A stretch of 46,348 bases of DNA, taken from NCBI GenBank assembly GCA_902560065.1, contig CACEKG010000007.1, positions 1-46,348 on the forward strand, in the 5' to 3' direction. The notes under the pieces are model-generated. The model was not told the origin of the DNA. It saw nothing but the letters and a program-made list of their open reading frames with translations, and did no database searches. This stretch comes from an uncultured Bacteroidota bacterium. GTDB taxonomy: Bacteria; Bacteroidota; Bacteroidia; Flavobacteriales; Flavobacteriaceae. A program made the translations under genes and the position numbers. Positions 39,980-46,348 of this stretch are shown piece after piece (the first letter of the stretch is position 1; each line of letters starts with the position of its first letter).

Positions 39980-40698
39980 AATATGATATATTAGCTTTTG
40001 GAGCTCATCCAGATGATGTAGAGTTAGGTTGTGGAGGAACTATAGCAAAATCTTTAAGTCAAAAGAAGAAAGTTGCCATAATTGACATTACAAGGGGAGA
40101 GCTTGGAACCCGAGGAAGCATAGATATTAGAAATAAGGAATCCTCTAAAGCAAATAAAATTTTAGGAATTAATCATAGAGAAAATCTTGATTTAAATGAT
40201 GGGTTTTTTAAAAATGATAAAAAGAGTCAGTTAATTGTTGTATCAAAAATTAGAGAGTTTAAACCTGATATAGTTTTATGTAATGCTGCTGAGGACAGAC
40301 ATATTGATCACGGAAAGGGAAGCAATTTGGTAAATGATTCATGTTTTCTAAGTGGATTAGAAAAAATTGAAACCTTTGACTTTAATAATAACAAACAAGA
40401 AGTTTGGCGTCCAAAAATTGTTTTAGAGTACATTCAATGGAATGAGGTTAAACCAGATTTTATTTTTGATATTAGTGGTTATTTAAAGATTAAATTAGAT
40501 GCAGTTAAAGCATATTCTAGTCAATTATTTAATCCAAATAGTTCTGAAAAAGAAACACCCATAAGTTCTAAAAATTTTATTGAAAGTGTTTCTTATAGGG
40601 CAAAAAATATGGGCAGGTTGATTAATTCTGAAGCTGGAGAAGGTTTTAACTCAAGGCAAATCTTATCCATAAGTGATCTAAACTCTTTTTTAAAATAG
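39976..40698 (+). CDS. bshB1: Bacillithiol biosynthesis deacetylase BshB1
   Basis: A 240-residue zinc N-deacetylase that converts GlcNAc-malate to GlcN-malate, the second step of bacillithiol synthesis. The zinc motif AHPDDVELGCGG is at residues 9-20, ITRGELGTRGSI near 39 is typical of BshB1, and the HIDHGKG motif near 114 supplies the third ligand. No signal peptide, in contrast to the PIG-L gene at 2005. The gene is coupled by ATGA to the PLP enzyme. Bacillithiol is the main low-molecular-weight thiol of many Bacteroidetes. Confidence 0.9.
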   Translation: MKYDILAFGAHPDDVELGCGGTIAKSLSQKKKVAIIDITRGELGTRGSIDIRNKESSKANKILGINHRENLDLNDGFFKNDKKSQLIVVSKIREFKPDIVLCNAAEDRHIDHGKGSNLVNDSCFLSGLEKIETFDFNNNKQEVWRPKIVLEYIQWNEVKPDFIFDISGYLKIKLDAVKAYSSQLFNPNSSEKETPISSKNFIESVSYRAKNMGRLINSEAGEGFNSRQILSISDLNSFLK

Positions 40699-40746
40699 TT
40701 TATTAATTTTCTTTTTGTAGTATTTTTTCCTCTTTAAAAAATAAAT

Positions 40747-40754
40747 TAAATTTG
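40747..40754 (+). promoter_or_regulatory. Possible -7 promoter box of tRNA-His
   Basis: TAAATTTG lies 11 bases before the tRNA, nearly the same distance as the box before tRNA-Glu. A TTTG at 40714-40717 is 29 bases upstream, farther than normal, so only the -7 box is convincing. Confidence 0.42.
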
Positions 40755-40765
40755 ACAACTTTTAT

Positions 40766-40840
40766 GGTGGTTGTAGCTCAGTTGGTTAGAGCGCCTGGTT
40801 GTGGTTCAGGAGGTCGGCGGTTCGAGACCGCTCTTCCACC
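40766..40840 (+). tRNA. trnH: tRNA-His (anticodon GTG)
   Basis: A 75-base cloverleaf including the extra G at position -1 (40766) that marks tRNA-His, paired with C73. The D arm (GCTC...GAGC), anticodon arm CCTGG/TCAGG with GTG at 40801-40803 and T arm GGCGG/CCGCT are normal. The acceptor stem GTGGTTG/CTTCCAC has two adjacent U-U mismatches (positions 5-68 and 6-67). CCA is not encoded. A strong terminator follows. Confidence 0.93.
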
Positions 40841-40850
40841 CACTAAGATT

Positions 40851-40878
40851 AACGGCTTGAGAAATCAGGCCGTTTTTT
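40851..40878 (+). terminator. Intrinsic terminator after tRNA-His
   Basis: AACGGCTTGA and TCAGGCCGTT pair over ten positions (one G-T wobble) around a GAAA tetraloop, followed directly by TTTT. This is the best Rho-independent terminator in the window. Confidence 0.9.
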
Positions 40879-40925
40879 AATATTTTTTTATTACATTGAT
40901 ATCTTAATTATAAATCAATTTTAAA

Positions 40926-41615
40926 ATGAAGAAAATTATATTTATTTTTTTATTAACCTTTTCTATTAATCTTTCAGCTCAAAATATTGTTTGGGAGCAG
41001 GTAGGGTTAAAAGTTAATCAAGGAACTTCTGGTTTTGTTTTAGAACTTGTTGAAGCTTTTTATACGAGTATTGAAAAACCAGAGGGTGTAGCAATTTCAC
41101 TTGATGCTGTTTGGTATAAACCAGAAGGATATGAAACTACACACTATTTAACTTTTGCAGGATCTGCTGAAGATCTTGGGAAACTCAGAGAACTTCGTTC
41201 TGGAGAAGTATATGACAACTACAATCAAGATATGTTGAAGTTTTCAAAAATTACTTCAATAACTTCTGGTTCAACTATAATGCGAATGAATTTAGATAAA
41301 GGAAGCTATCCAATATCTCAAATTTGGCAATTTGGAGTTGAAGATCCTCAAGTTTTTGTTAATGAATTTAGCTCTTTGGCTAGGTCTTTTCCTCAGGACG
41401 GATATTTATCTGTTGGTTTAATTAGTCATGGAGGAAGTTCAAATGGAGAATCTCATTATATATACACAACTCATAAAGATTATTCTTCTGCATTATCCTG
41501 GGGTCCAAGAAATGAAAAAGAACAAGCTGCTTTTATTAAATTCCAACAAAAAATTAGCTCATCCTCAGAATATTTAGGAACAATTACATTGAGAAATGTA
41601 AAATCTTGGAATTAA
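40926..41615 (+). CDS. Exported protein of unknown function
   Basis: A 229-residue protein with a signal peptide (MKKIIFIFLLTFSINLSAQ). The mature part has no Cys and no clear enzyme motif. It shows WEQVGLKVNQGTSGFVLELV near residue 25, a Tyr/Trp-rich middle and SHGGSSNGESHYIYTTHKDY near 168. The alternation suggests a mostly beta fold, perhaps a repeated pair of ferredoxin-like (Dabb-type) units acting outside the cell, but I do not recognise a family. It stands between two strong hairpins and so appears to be a single-gene transcript. Confidence 0.72.
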   Translation: MKKIIFIFLLTFSINLSAQNIVWEQVGLKVNQGTSGFVLELVEAFYTSIEKPEGVAISLDAVWYKPEGYETTHYLTFAGSAEDLGKLRELRSGEVYDNYNQDMLKFSKITSITSGSTIMRMNLDKGSYPISQIWQFGVEDPQVFVNEFSSLARSFPQDGYLSVGLISHGGSSNGESHYIYTTHKDYSSALSWGPRNEKEQAAFIKFQQKISSSSEYLGTITLRNVKSWN

Positions 41616-41632
41616 TTTTTATTTTATGATAT

Positions 41633-41661
41633 AATAACCCTCTGATAAACAGAGGGTTATT
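41633..41661. terminator. Hairpin terminator after the exported unknown gene
   Basis: AATAACCCTCTG and CAGAGGGTTATT pair perfectly over 12 bases around the loop ATAAA. The T run after it is interrupted (TTCTAAATTACTT), so termination may be partial or the hairpin may protect the 3' end. Confidence 0.75.
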
Positions 41662-41692
41662 CTAAATTACTTATTTTTTATAAAATCATATA

Positions 41693-42397
41693 TTGAAGTC
41701 TTTAAAGAAATATATTTTTGAAGGTATTGTAATATTTTCTAGTGTTTTATTGTCACTTTATCTAGGTAATCTAAATATTCAAAGATCAAATTTTGAAAAG
41801 AAAAATCAATATATAAGTGATTTAATAGAAGTTCTTAAAGAAGATTTAGGTCAAATAGAAAGTTTATTAGAAATACTTTATAAATCCGAAACTTATATTA
41901 ATGATTTGCAAAATGATATTGATTTAAATCATAAAATACTTAATGATAAAGAGGCAATTGAGAAGTTAATTGATATTGAGGTTGGTTTTTCTTTTTTTCC
42001 TAAAGAAGGGGTTTTTAATCAAATGATTTCTACTGGCACATTTGAATTAATAAAAAGCAAAAAATTAAAGACGAATTTATTAGAAATATATAATCATCAA
42101 AAAGCTAGAAATTATGCAACTTCTCTTGAAATTGATAATTTTAATTTGAATTTTAGAAGTACCCCTTATCAAAGGTTTAAAATAAGATTTGATTATAATT
42201 TACTTGAGGGAAAATTTTATGGTAACAGAACTTTAACTAGTTATATCTTTAATAAACCTTATTATTTATCAAATCAATTTTACGGATTATTATCTCAAGC
42301 TAAATTATATTCAAATATGTATAAGAGACAATTAAGTGATATTTTAAATTCATATAAAGAAGTTTTAATTTTATCCGAAATAGAAATTAAAAATTAA
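41693..42397 (+). CDS. Membrane-anchored protein of unknown function (DUF6090-like)
   Basis: A 234-residue protein with a TTG start at 41693. A single membrane helix (IFEGIVIFSSVLLSLYLGN) near the N-terminus is followed by LNIQRSNFEKKNQYISDLIE, a helical, charged region, then a soluble part rich in Lys, Asn, Leu and Tyr. This resembles flavobacterial single-pass proteins that begin with a helix and an NxW/NxQ-like junction (DUF6090 type), but the match is by pattern only. It precedes the propeller-like gene by four bases in the same orientation, so they probably share a transcript. Confidence 0.68.
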   Translation: MKSLKKYIFEGIVIFSSVLLSLYLGNLNIQRSNFEKKNQYISDLIEVLKEDLGQIESLLEILYKSETYINDLQNDIDLNHKILNDKEAIEKLIDIEVGFSFFPKEGVFNQMISTGTFELIKSKKLKTNLLEIYNHQKARNYATSLEIDNFNLNFRSTPYQRFKIRFDYNLLEGKFYGNRTLTSYIFNKPYYLSNQFYGLLSQAKLYSNMYKRQLSDILNSYKEVLILSEIEIKN

Positions 42398-42401
42398 TTA
42401 C

Positions 42402-43028
42402 ATGAAAACAGATTCGATTATATTAATAGCAGAGGATAAGGATTTAATTAAATTTGATACTTCTAAATCAAAAATTTTGTGGAGTATAAAATTTGAGAAA
42501 AAAATTAAGGGTATGACAAGAATAAACAATCATGTTTTTGTTACTCTTTCTTCAACATGGGCCATTTGGACTTCATTAATAAATTATAATAACGGAAAGG
42601 TTTTATGGACATTAAAAAAACATTTTTATAATATTTTAATTAATGATAATTCAATTTATTTCATTGACAAATGGGGTAAATTTAATTGGATTTCTTTGTC
42701 TAATGGAGAGGAGAAATATAGAGGGACTCTTCCCTTTTTATGGGCCACCCCAAAATTATCTTTAATCTCAAATAAACTTTTTCTGTTTACAAAGAAAAAA
42801 ACATTTGTTTTTAATGAATCAACTAAAAATTTTGATAAAACAAAATTACCTTTTTCTCTTAACTCATATAAAATCACATCAATATTAGATGAGTTTCAAA
42901 TTAATGTAAATTCTTTATCAAACTCCCATGATTCAGCAATAATTTATGCTGGAGATTCTGGAGCTAATTATGGAGATTCTGGAATGGGCGGAATGGATGG
43001 AGGTGGAGGAGCTGGTGGAGGAGACTAG
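42402..43028 (+). CDS. Beta-propeller-like protein with Gly-rich C-terminal tail
   Basis: A 208-residue protein without a signal peptide. The first 145 residues repeat a pattern like that of PQQ/quinoprotein blades: ILIAEDKDLIKFDTSKSKIL, then VFVTLSSTWAIW, then NGKVLWTLKKHF, then SIYFIDKWGKFNWISLSNGE, with Trp and Gly at the expected turns. It is too short for a full propeller, so it may be partial or oligomeric. The last 26 residues are almost only Gly, Asp, Ser, Ala, Met, Asn and Tyr, ending in GGGGAGGGD. It follows the TM protein by four bases. No family recognised. Confidence 0.7.
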   Translation: MKTDSIILIAEDKDLIKFDTSKSKILWSIKFEKKIKGMTRINNHVFVTLSSTWAIWTSLINYNNGKVLWTLKKHFYNILINDNSIYFIDKWGKFNWISLSNGEEKYRGTLPFLWATPKLSLISNKLFLFTKKKTFVFNESTKNFDKTKLPFSLNSYKITSILDEFQINVNSLSNSHDSAIIYAGDSGANYGDSGMGGMDGGGGAGGGD

Positions 43029-43055
43029 AATTGGTTATTTTTTTATAATTTTGCA

Positions 43056-43505
43056 GTGATGAAAAAGTATTCTTTACTTATTATTTTGATTTTTATTTTC
43101 TCTTGCAAAGAATCAGTAGACAAAAAAAAAGATATTGTTTATTTATCACCTGACTGTGGCTGTTGTCATGATTGGATTTCGCATATGGAAAGTAATGATT
43201 TTGTTTTGGAAAAGAACATGGAGGCAAACATGTATGACATTAAAACAAATGCTGGTCTTCCAATTGATTTGGCTTCTTGCCATACAGCTCTAATTAAAGG
43301 ATATTTTATTGAAGGTCACGTACCTGCACAAGATGTTAAAAGACTATTAAAAGAAGCTCCTGATGGTATAATTGGTTTGACAGTTCCTGGAATGCCTGCA
43401 GGAATTAATGTTCCAGGAATGGAAGTTAATAATGAAAAAGCAAACTTTGATGTTTTAGCAATTGATTCTAATGGAAAATCAAGTGTTTGGGCACATTATG
43501 AGTAG
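43056..43505 (+). CDS. DUF411 metal-binding lipoprotein
   Basis: A 149-residue lipoprotein: a hydrophobic leader ending in the lipobox FIFSC, acylated Cys at about 17 (starts at 43056 and 43059 are both possible). The mature domain has the CGCC motif at about 34-37, a further Cys in LASCHTA near 74, GHVPA near 88 and PGMPAGINVPGME near 117. These match DUF411 proteins, often linked to copper or other heavy metals in the periplasm. It is a likely metal-binding or metal-resistance factor; no copper ATPase or CusS-like gene is beside it. Confidence 0.86.
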   Translation: MMKKYSLLIILIFIFSCKESVDKKKDIVYLSPDCGCCHDWISHMESNDFVLEKNMEANMYDIKTNAGLPIDLASCHTALIKGYFIEGHVPAQDVKRLLKEAPDGIIGLTVPGMPAGINVPGMEVNNEKANFDVLAIDSNGKSSVWAHYE

Positions 43506-43537
43506 TATTTGTCAATAATTTTTATTTTAATTAGTAC

Positions 43538-44419
43538 ATGTTAATCAATTCTTATTTTGAAATATTTTTTAATTCTTTTATTTCTTCTTTTCAATGGCTT
43601 ATAGGTTTAATTCTTTTTGATGGAATATGGTATGAAAATTTCTTTTGGGGAATTATTTTAATTTCTTTAATTGTATGGTTACTTGAAATAATTTTCCCAT
43701 GGAGGAAAAATCAAAAAATTATTAGAAAAGATTTTTGGCTTGATGGCTTTTATTTAGTTTTTAATTTTTTTATTTTTTCAACTATAATAAGTGGTGTTTA
43801 TGAAATAATTTATCAATTTTTCATCTCTCAGGGAATTGAAATGAATGCTTTAAAAATTATTGATTTAAGCTCTTTTCATATTTCAATTCAATTATTGATA
43901 TTTTTTGTAATAGTTGATTTTTTTCAATGGATTGCCCATTTTTTTCTTCACAAAATTGATTTTTTGTGGAATTTTCACAAAGTACACCATTCTGTAAAGG
44001 AGATGAGTTTTTCGTCTCATATGAGATACCATTGGATGGAAAATGTTATTTACAAACCTTTTAAAACTATTGGTGTAATGTTGATTGGAGGGTTTGAACC
44101 TGAACAAGCTTATATAGTTCATTTTATTGCAATTACAATTGGCCATTTTAATCATTCAAACATAAAAATTTCATGGGGACCTTTAAAATATATATTTAAT
44201 AACCCAATAATGCATTTATATCATCATGCAAAGAACACTCCTCAAAATAGAGTAGGGGTCAATTTTGCAATTAGCTTAAGTGTTTGGGATTATATTTTTA
44301 AAACAAATTACGTGCCTGAAGATAGTGGAAATGTACTTTTAGGTTTTAAAGGAGATGAAAAATTTCCAGATAAATTTATAGACCAAAATCTTTATGGAAT
44401 TTTTAATAAAAAAAAATAA
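43538..44419 (+). CDS. Fatty acid hydroxylase / sterol desaturase family protein
   Basis: A 293-residue membrane protein with several helices and the di-iron histidine boxes of the superfamily: HFFLH at 134-138, HKVHH at 147-151, HMRYH near 161-165, HFNH near 207 and YHH near 230. Such enzymes hydroxylate or desaturate lipid chains; in Bacteroidetes substrates may be fatty acids, sphingolipids or hydrocarbons. It lies 32 bases after the DUF411 gene. Its stop is one base from that of the M28 peptidase. The AlkB remnant at 1-268 belongs to a related but distinct di-iron family. Confidence 0.9.
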   Translation: MLINSYFEIFFNSFISSFQWLIGLILFDGIWYENFFWGIILISLIVWLLEIIFPWRKNQKIIRKDFWLDGFYLVFNFFIFSTIISGVYEIIYQFFISQGIEMNALKIIDLSSFHISIQLLIFFVIVDFFQWIAHFFLHKIDFLWNFHKVHHSVKEMSFSSHMRYHWMENVIYKPFKTIGVMLIGGFEPEQAYIVHFIAITIGHFNHSNIKISWGPLKYIFNNPIMHLYHHAKNTPQNRVGVNFAISLSVWDYIFKTNYVPEDSGNVLLGFKGDEKFPDKFIDQNLYGIFNKKK

Positions 44420-44420
44420 A

Positions 44421-45428
44421 CTAATTATTAATAGATAATCTGTTTTTTCTATTTGCTAGCTCCCACGCTGTATGAAAAATTAATTTTGTTCTTTTTTCAA
44501 GTAACTTGTAGTTTATTTTATCAGCAGTATCAGAGGGTTCGTGATAATCTTCATGAGTTCCGTTAAAATAAAAAATAACTGGAATATTATTTTTTGCAAA
44601 ATTATAATGGTCACTTCTATAATAGAACCGGTTGGGATCATTATCATCATTATACATATAATCTAGTTTTAACTGTGTATACTTAGAATTAATATTTTCA
44701 GAAATATCATGAAGTTCTTGACTGATTTTATCTGAACCAATTAAATATATGTAATTTGGATCTTTATCTTTTCTTTTAGGATCAACCCTGCCAATCATAT
44801 CTATATTTAAATTAGCTATCGTATCCTCAAGAGGATAAAGAGGATTGTTTACATAATATTGAGAGCCAATAAGCCCTTTCTCTTCAGCAGTTACATGTAA
44901 AAAAATAATTGATCTTTTTGGAGCGTGTCCGTCTTTAACTGCAAGAGCGAAACTTTGAGCTATTTCAAGAATAGAAACATTGCCTGAGCCATCATCATCA
45001 GCACCATTATAAATTTTTCCATCATGAGTTCCATGGGCATCAAGATGTGCAGATATAACAATATATTCGTTTGGAAACTCTGACCCACGAATTATTGATA
45101 CGACATTTTCTGAGTCAAAGACACCAGATCTAATGAATTGTTTACCAAGGTAGTATTTTCTAGTTTTAATATTTTTAATGTATTGAAAGTAATTGTCTGT
45201 TCCTTTAGCGGGATCAATGGAATTTCTTATATAAAATTCTCTTAAAAAATCAACGGCAATTTTTTGTCCTTTTGAACCTACTTCTCTTCCTCCAAAATAA
45301 TCTGAGGCATAAACATATAATAACTCTTTTAGCTCCTCTGATGTAATTTTATTGGAGTAATTTATCGATAAATCAGATTGGGAAAAGAGGTAAAAGCAGA
45401 ATAAGAAACAAAAGATAAATTTTTTCAC
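44421..45428 (-). CDS. Exported M28-family zinc aminopeptidase
   Basis: A 335-residue protein with a signal peptide (MKKFIFCFLFCFYLFSQSD). The M28 metal site is complete: SAHLDAHG near residue 126 and NGADDDGSG near 141 with the first two ligands, AEEKGLIGS near 180 with the catalytic and third-ligand Glu pair, NLNIDMIGRVD near 210 and HEDYHEPSDTADK near 303. A protease-associated insert is absent. It probably trims peptides in the periplasm or outside. It is convergent with the hydroxylase gene and preceded on its strand by the DUF3050 gene, with 33 bases between. Confidence 0.9.
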   Translation of the reverse strand: MKKFIFCFLFCFYLFSQSDLSINYSNKITSEELKELLYVYASDYFGGREVGSKGQKIAVDFLREFYIRNSIDPAKGTDNYFQYIKNIKTRKYYLGKQFIRSGVFDSENVVSIIRGSEFPNEYIVISAHLDAHGTHDGKIYNGADDDGSGNVSILEIAQSFALAVKDGHAPKRSIIFLHVTAEEKGLIGSQYYVNNPLYPLEDTIANLNIDMIGRVDPKRKDKDPNYIYLIGSDKISQELHDISENINSKYTQLKLDYMYNDDNDPNRFYYRSDHYNFAKNNIPVIFYFNGTHEDYHEPSDTADKINYKLLEKRTKLIFHTAWELANRKNRLSINN

Positions 45429-45461
45429 AATATTTTTTGTTTAATTTATTAAAATATAATA

Positions 45462-46223
45462 TTACTTAGAAATAATTTTTAAGATTCCATCCCATAGCTT
45501 AATTCTCATTTTCATTGCTTTTTTTGAATAATCTAAAGCTTCATGCCATTTTTTCTTATCTGATCCACATAAATCATTAACCATTTCTAAAGCTAATGGA
45601 CCGTGTTCGTCTGAATCCAATTCAACATGTCTTTCAAAATAATAAATTAAAGGCTGAATATTTATTTTATCATTTATCTTTATGTTTTTTATAATCTCAA
45701 TAAACATATCTGGAATCAAATCTTCTCTACCAAAAGTAAAAACAGCAGATGTTATATGAGGCTGATTTAATGAAATAATATTAAAAGTAAATTTTAAAAA
45801 ATTTTCAATAAATAAAGGAAGATTTTCATTTTCAATATTTTTGTCTGATGTTAAATTAATATCCCAGTTTTTAATTAAAGATTTTATTTTATTAGAATCA
45901 CTTTTAATTAAATCCATTGAATTTAAATACATTTCATAGTGACTCATGGGATTTCCTTTATGATCTATATCTGACTCTTCTCCCCAAACTATTTCATTTA
46001 TAAGCCTAGATGCTTTTTGAAAGCCTTTTGGTTTCCATGGTATTGAAACGCAGGTTAATTGTAATTGCAACTTTTTTAACAAAGACATGAAATCCCATAC
46101 AGCAAAGACATGATATTCAGTAAAAACTTGAATATTTTCAATAGATTTTATGGATGAATATAATTCATGTTCTTTAAGTTTTTTTCTATAAGGAGCTAGT
46201 TCTTGTTTAAATAAATTTATCAT
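45462..46223 (-). CDS. DUF3050 (heme-oxygenase-like fold) protein
   Basis: A 253-residue helical protein without a signal peptide. It has the features of DUF3050: FTEYHVFAVWDFMSLLKKLQ near residue 35, EIVWGEESDID near 76, SHYEMYLNSMD near 93, FGREDLIPDMF near 164 and YFERHVELDSDEHGP near 188, with His and Glu residues spaced as in heme-oxygenase-like di-iron or cofactor-binding proteins. Its reaction is unknown to me. A TATATTTG box at 46250-46257 lies 26 bases upstream of the ATG. It diverges from the LysE-family gene. Confidence 0.82.
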   Translation of the reverse strand: MINLFKQELAPYRKKLKEHELYSSIKSIENIQVFTEYHVFAVWDFMSLLKKLQLQLTCVSIPWKPKGFQKASRLINEIVWGEESDIDHKGNPMSHYEMYLNSMDLIKSDSNKIKSLIKNWDINLTSDKNIENENLPLFIENFLKFTFNIISLNQPHITSAVFTFGREDLIPDMFIEIIKNIKINDKINIQPLIYYFERHVELDSDEHGPLALEMVNDLCGSDKKKWHEALDYSKKAMKMRIKLWDGILKIISK

Positions 46224-46249
46224 TTGTAATGATCTATTTTTTAAGTTAG

Positions 46250-46257
46250 CAAATATA
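46250..46257 (-). promoter_or_regulatory. Possible -7 promoter box of the DUF3050 gene
   Basis: TATATTTG on the minus strand (plus CAAATATA), 26 bases before the ATG; exact match to TAnnTTTG, with no clear -33 TTG. Confidence 0.4.
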
Positions 46258-46281
46258 AATTAATATCATAAAATAGAAAAT

Positions 46282-46348
46282 ATGGATTTTGATGTTTTGT
46301 TTTTATTTTTTATTACTTCAATTACACTTACATTAAGTCCTGGTCCAG
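46282..46348 (+). CDS. LysE/RhtB-family amino acid exporter, 5' end only
   Basis: The last 67 bases encode MDFDVLFLFFITSITLTLSP followed by GP, in frame to the window edge. A hydrophobic helix ending in SPGP is the hallmark N-terminus of LysE/RhtB translocators, inner-membrane proteins that export amino acids or related metabolites. The gene diverges from the DUF3050 gene. About 180 further residues would be expected beyond the window. Confidence 0.75.
   Translation, partial: MDFDVLFLFFITSITLTLSPGP

Noticed and set aside
40766-40925. tRNA-His as an integration site of a mobile element
   Set aside because: No integrase, no repeat of the tRNA 3' end and no composition break were seen; a normal terminator follows the tRNA.
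42402-43028. Gly-tailed protein as a ribosomal peptide (RiPP) precursor
   Set aside because: The body is a long, structured, propeller-like domain, and no modifying or exporting peptidase genes flank it.

Overview
The window looks like a streamlined, very AT-rich chromosome segment from a marine member of Bacteroidota, class Flavobacteriia. The signs are a one-piece SecDF, an archaeal-type ProS, a flavobacterial OmpP1/FadL-like porin, DUF4293, DUF1599 and DUF3050 families, a BshB1 bacillithiol deacetylase, almost no Shine-Dalgarno sites, and repeated promoter boxes of the Bacteroidetes type (TAnnTTTG, often TATATTTG). Nearly every base is coding. No stretch over 300 bases lacks a gene, and six convergent gene pairs end within 9 bases of each other. 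I see no insertion sequence, prophage, integrase or CRISPR array.

Layout. 1-1872 (minus): the 3' part of an AlkB-type alkane hydroxylase whose upstream part is missing, then a DASS dicarboxylate transporter. 2005-4891: a secreted PIG-L deacetylase, then on the minus strand tmRNA, KdsA and FtsE. 5014-9751: a giant TPR protein overlapping an outer-membrane barrel-like protein. 9856-19401 (plus): amidohydrolase lipoprotein, AsnB, GyrB, malate dehydrogenase and SecDF. 19404-22690 (minus): the tight operon folE-cysS-yidD-lgt. 22863-23941: a short-chain dehydrogenase and a QueD/PTPS enzyme. 24012-26808 (minus): a lipoprotein with a Tyr/Pro/Asn/Phe repeat block followed by an OmpP1/FadL-like porin. 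26870-28762: ProS, tRNA-Glu and ribosomal protein S20. 28766-31235: Rho, DUF4293 and a YfcE-like phosphoesterase. 31303-33821: TruA and an ABC exporter. 33823-35410 (minus): folP-cdaA. 35544-40698: DUF1599, an orphan OppB-type permease, TpiA, ClpS, glutathione peroxidase, a Cys/Met-metabolism PLP enzyme and BshB1. 40766-44419: tRNA-His, then a run of poorly known small proteins, a DUF411 lipoprotein and a fatty acid hydroxylase. 44421-46348: an M28 peptidase, DUF3050 and the start of a LysE-family exporter.

Most of the window is housekeeping: envelope biogenesis (KdsA, Lgt, YidD, SecDF, FtsE), translation (tmRNA, tRNAs, S20, CysS, ProS, TruA), folate and pterin chemistry (FolE, FolP, QueD/PTPS, perhaps the SDR), c-di-AMP synthesis and thiol metabolism. 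The least explained parts are the TPR/barrel pair (5014-9751), the repeat lipoprotein/porin pair (24012-26808), and the orphan cluster 40926-43028 with its Gly-rich-tailed propeller-like protein. I did not find a clearly recognisable new defence or mobile system. The strongest oddities are the AlkB remnant, the folP gene whose conserved N-terminus lacks a normal start codon, a palindrome between folE and the SDR gene, and tRNA-His with two U-U mismatches in its acceptor stem.
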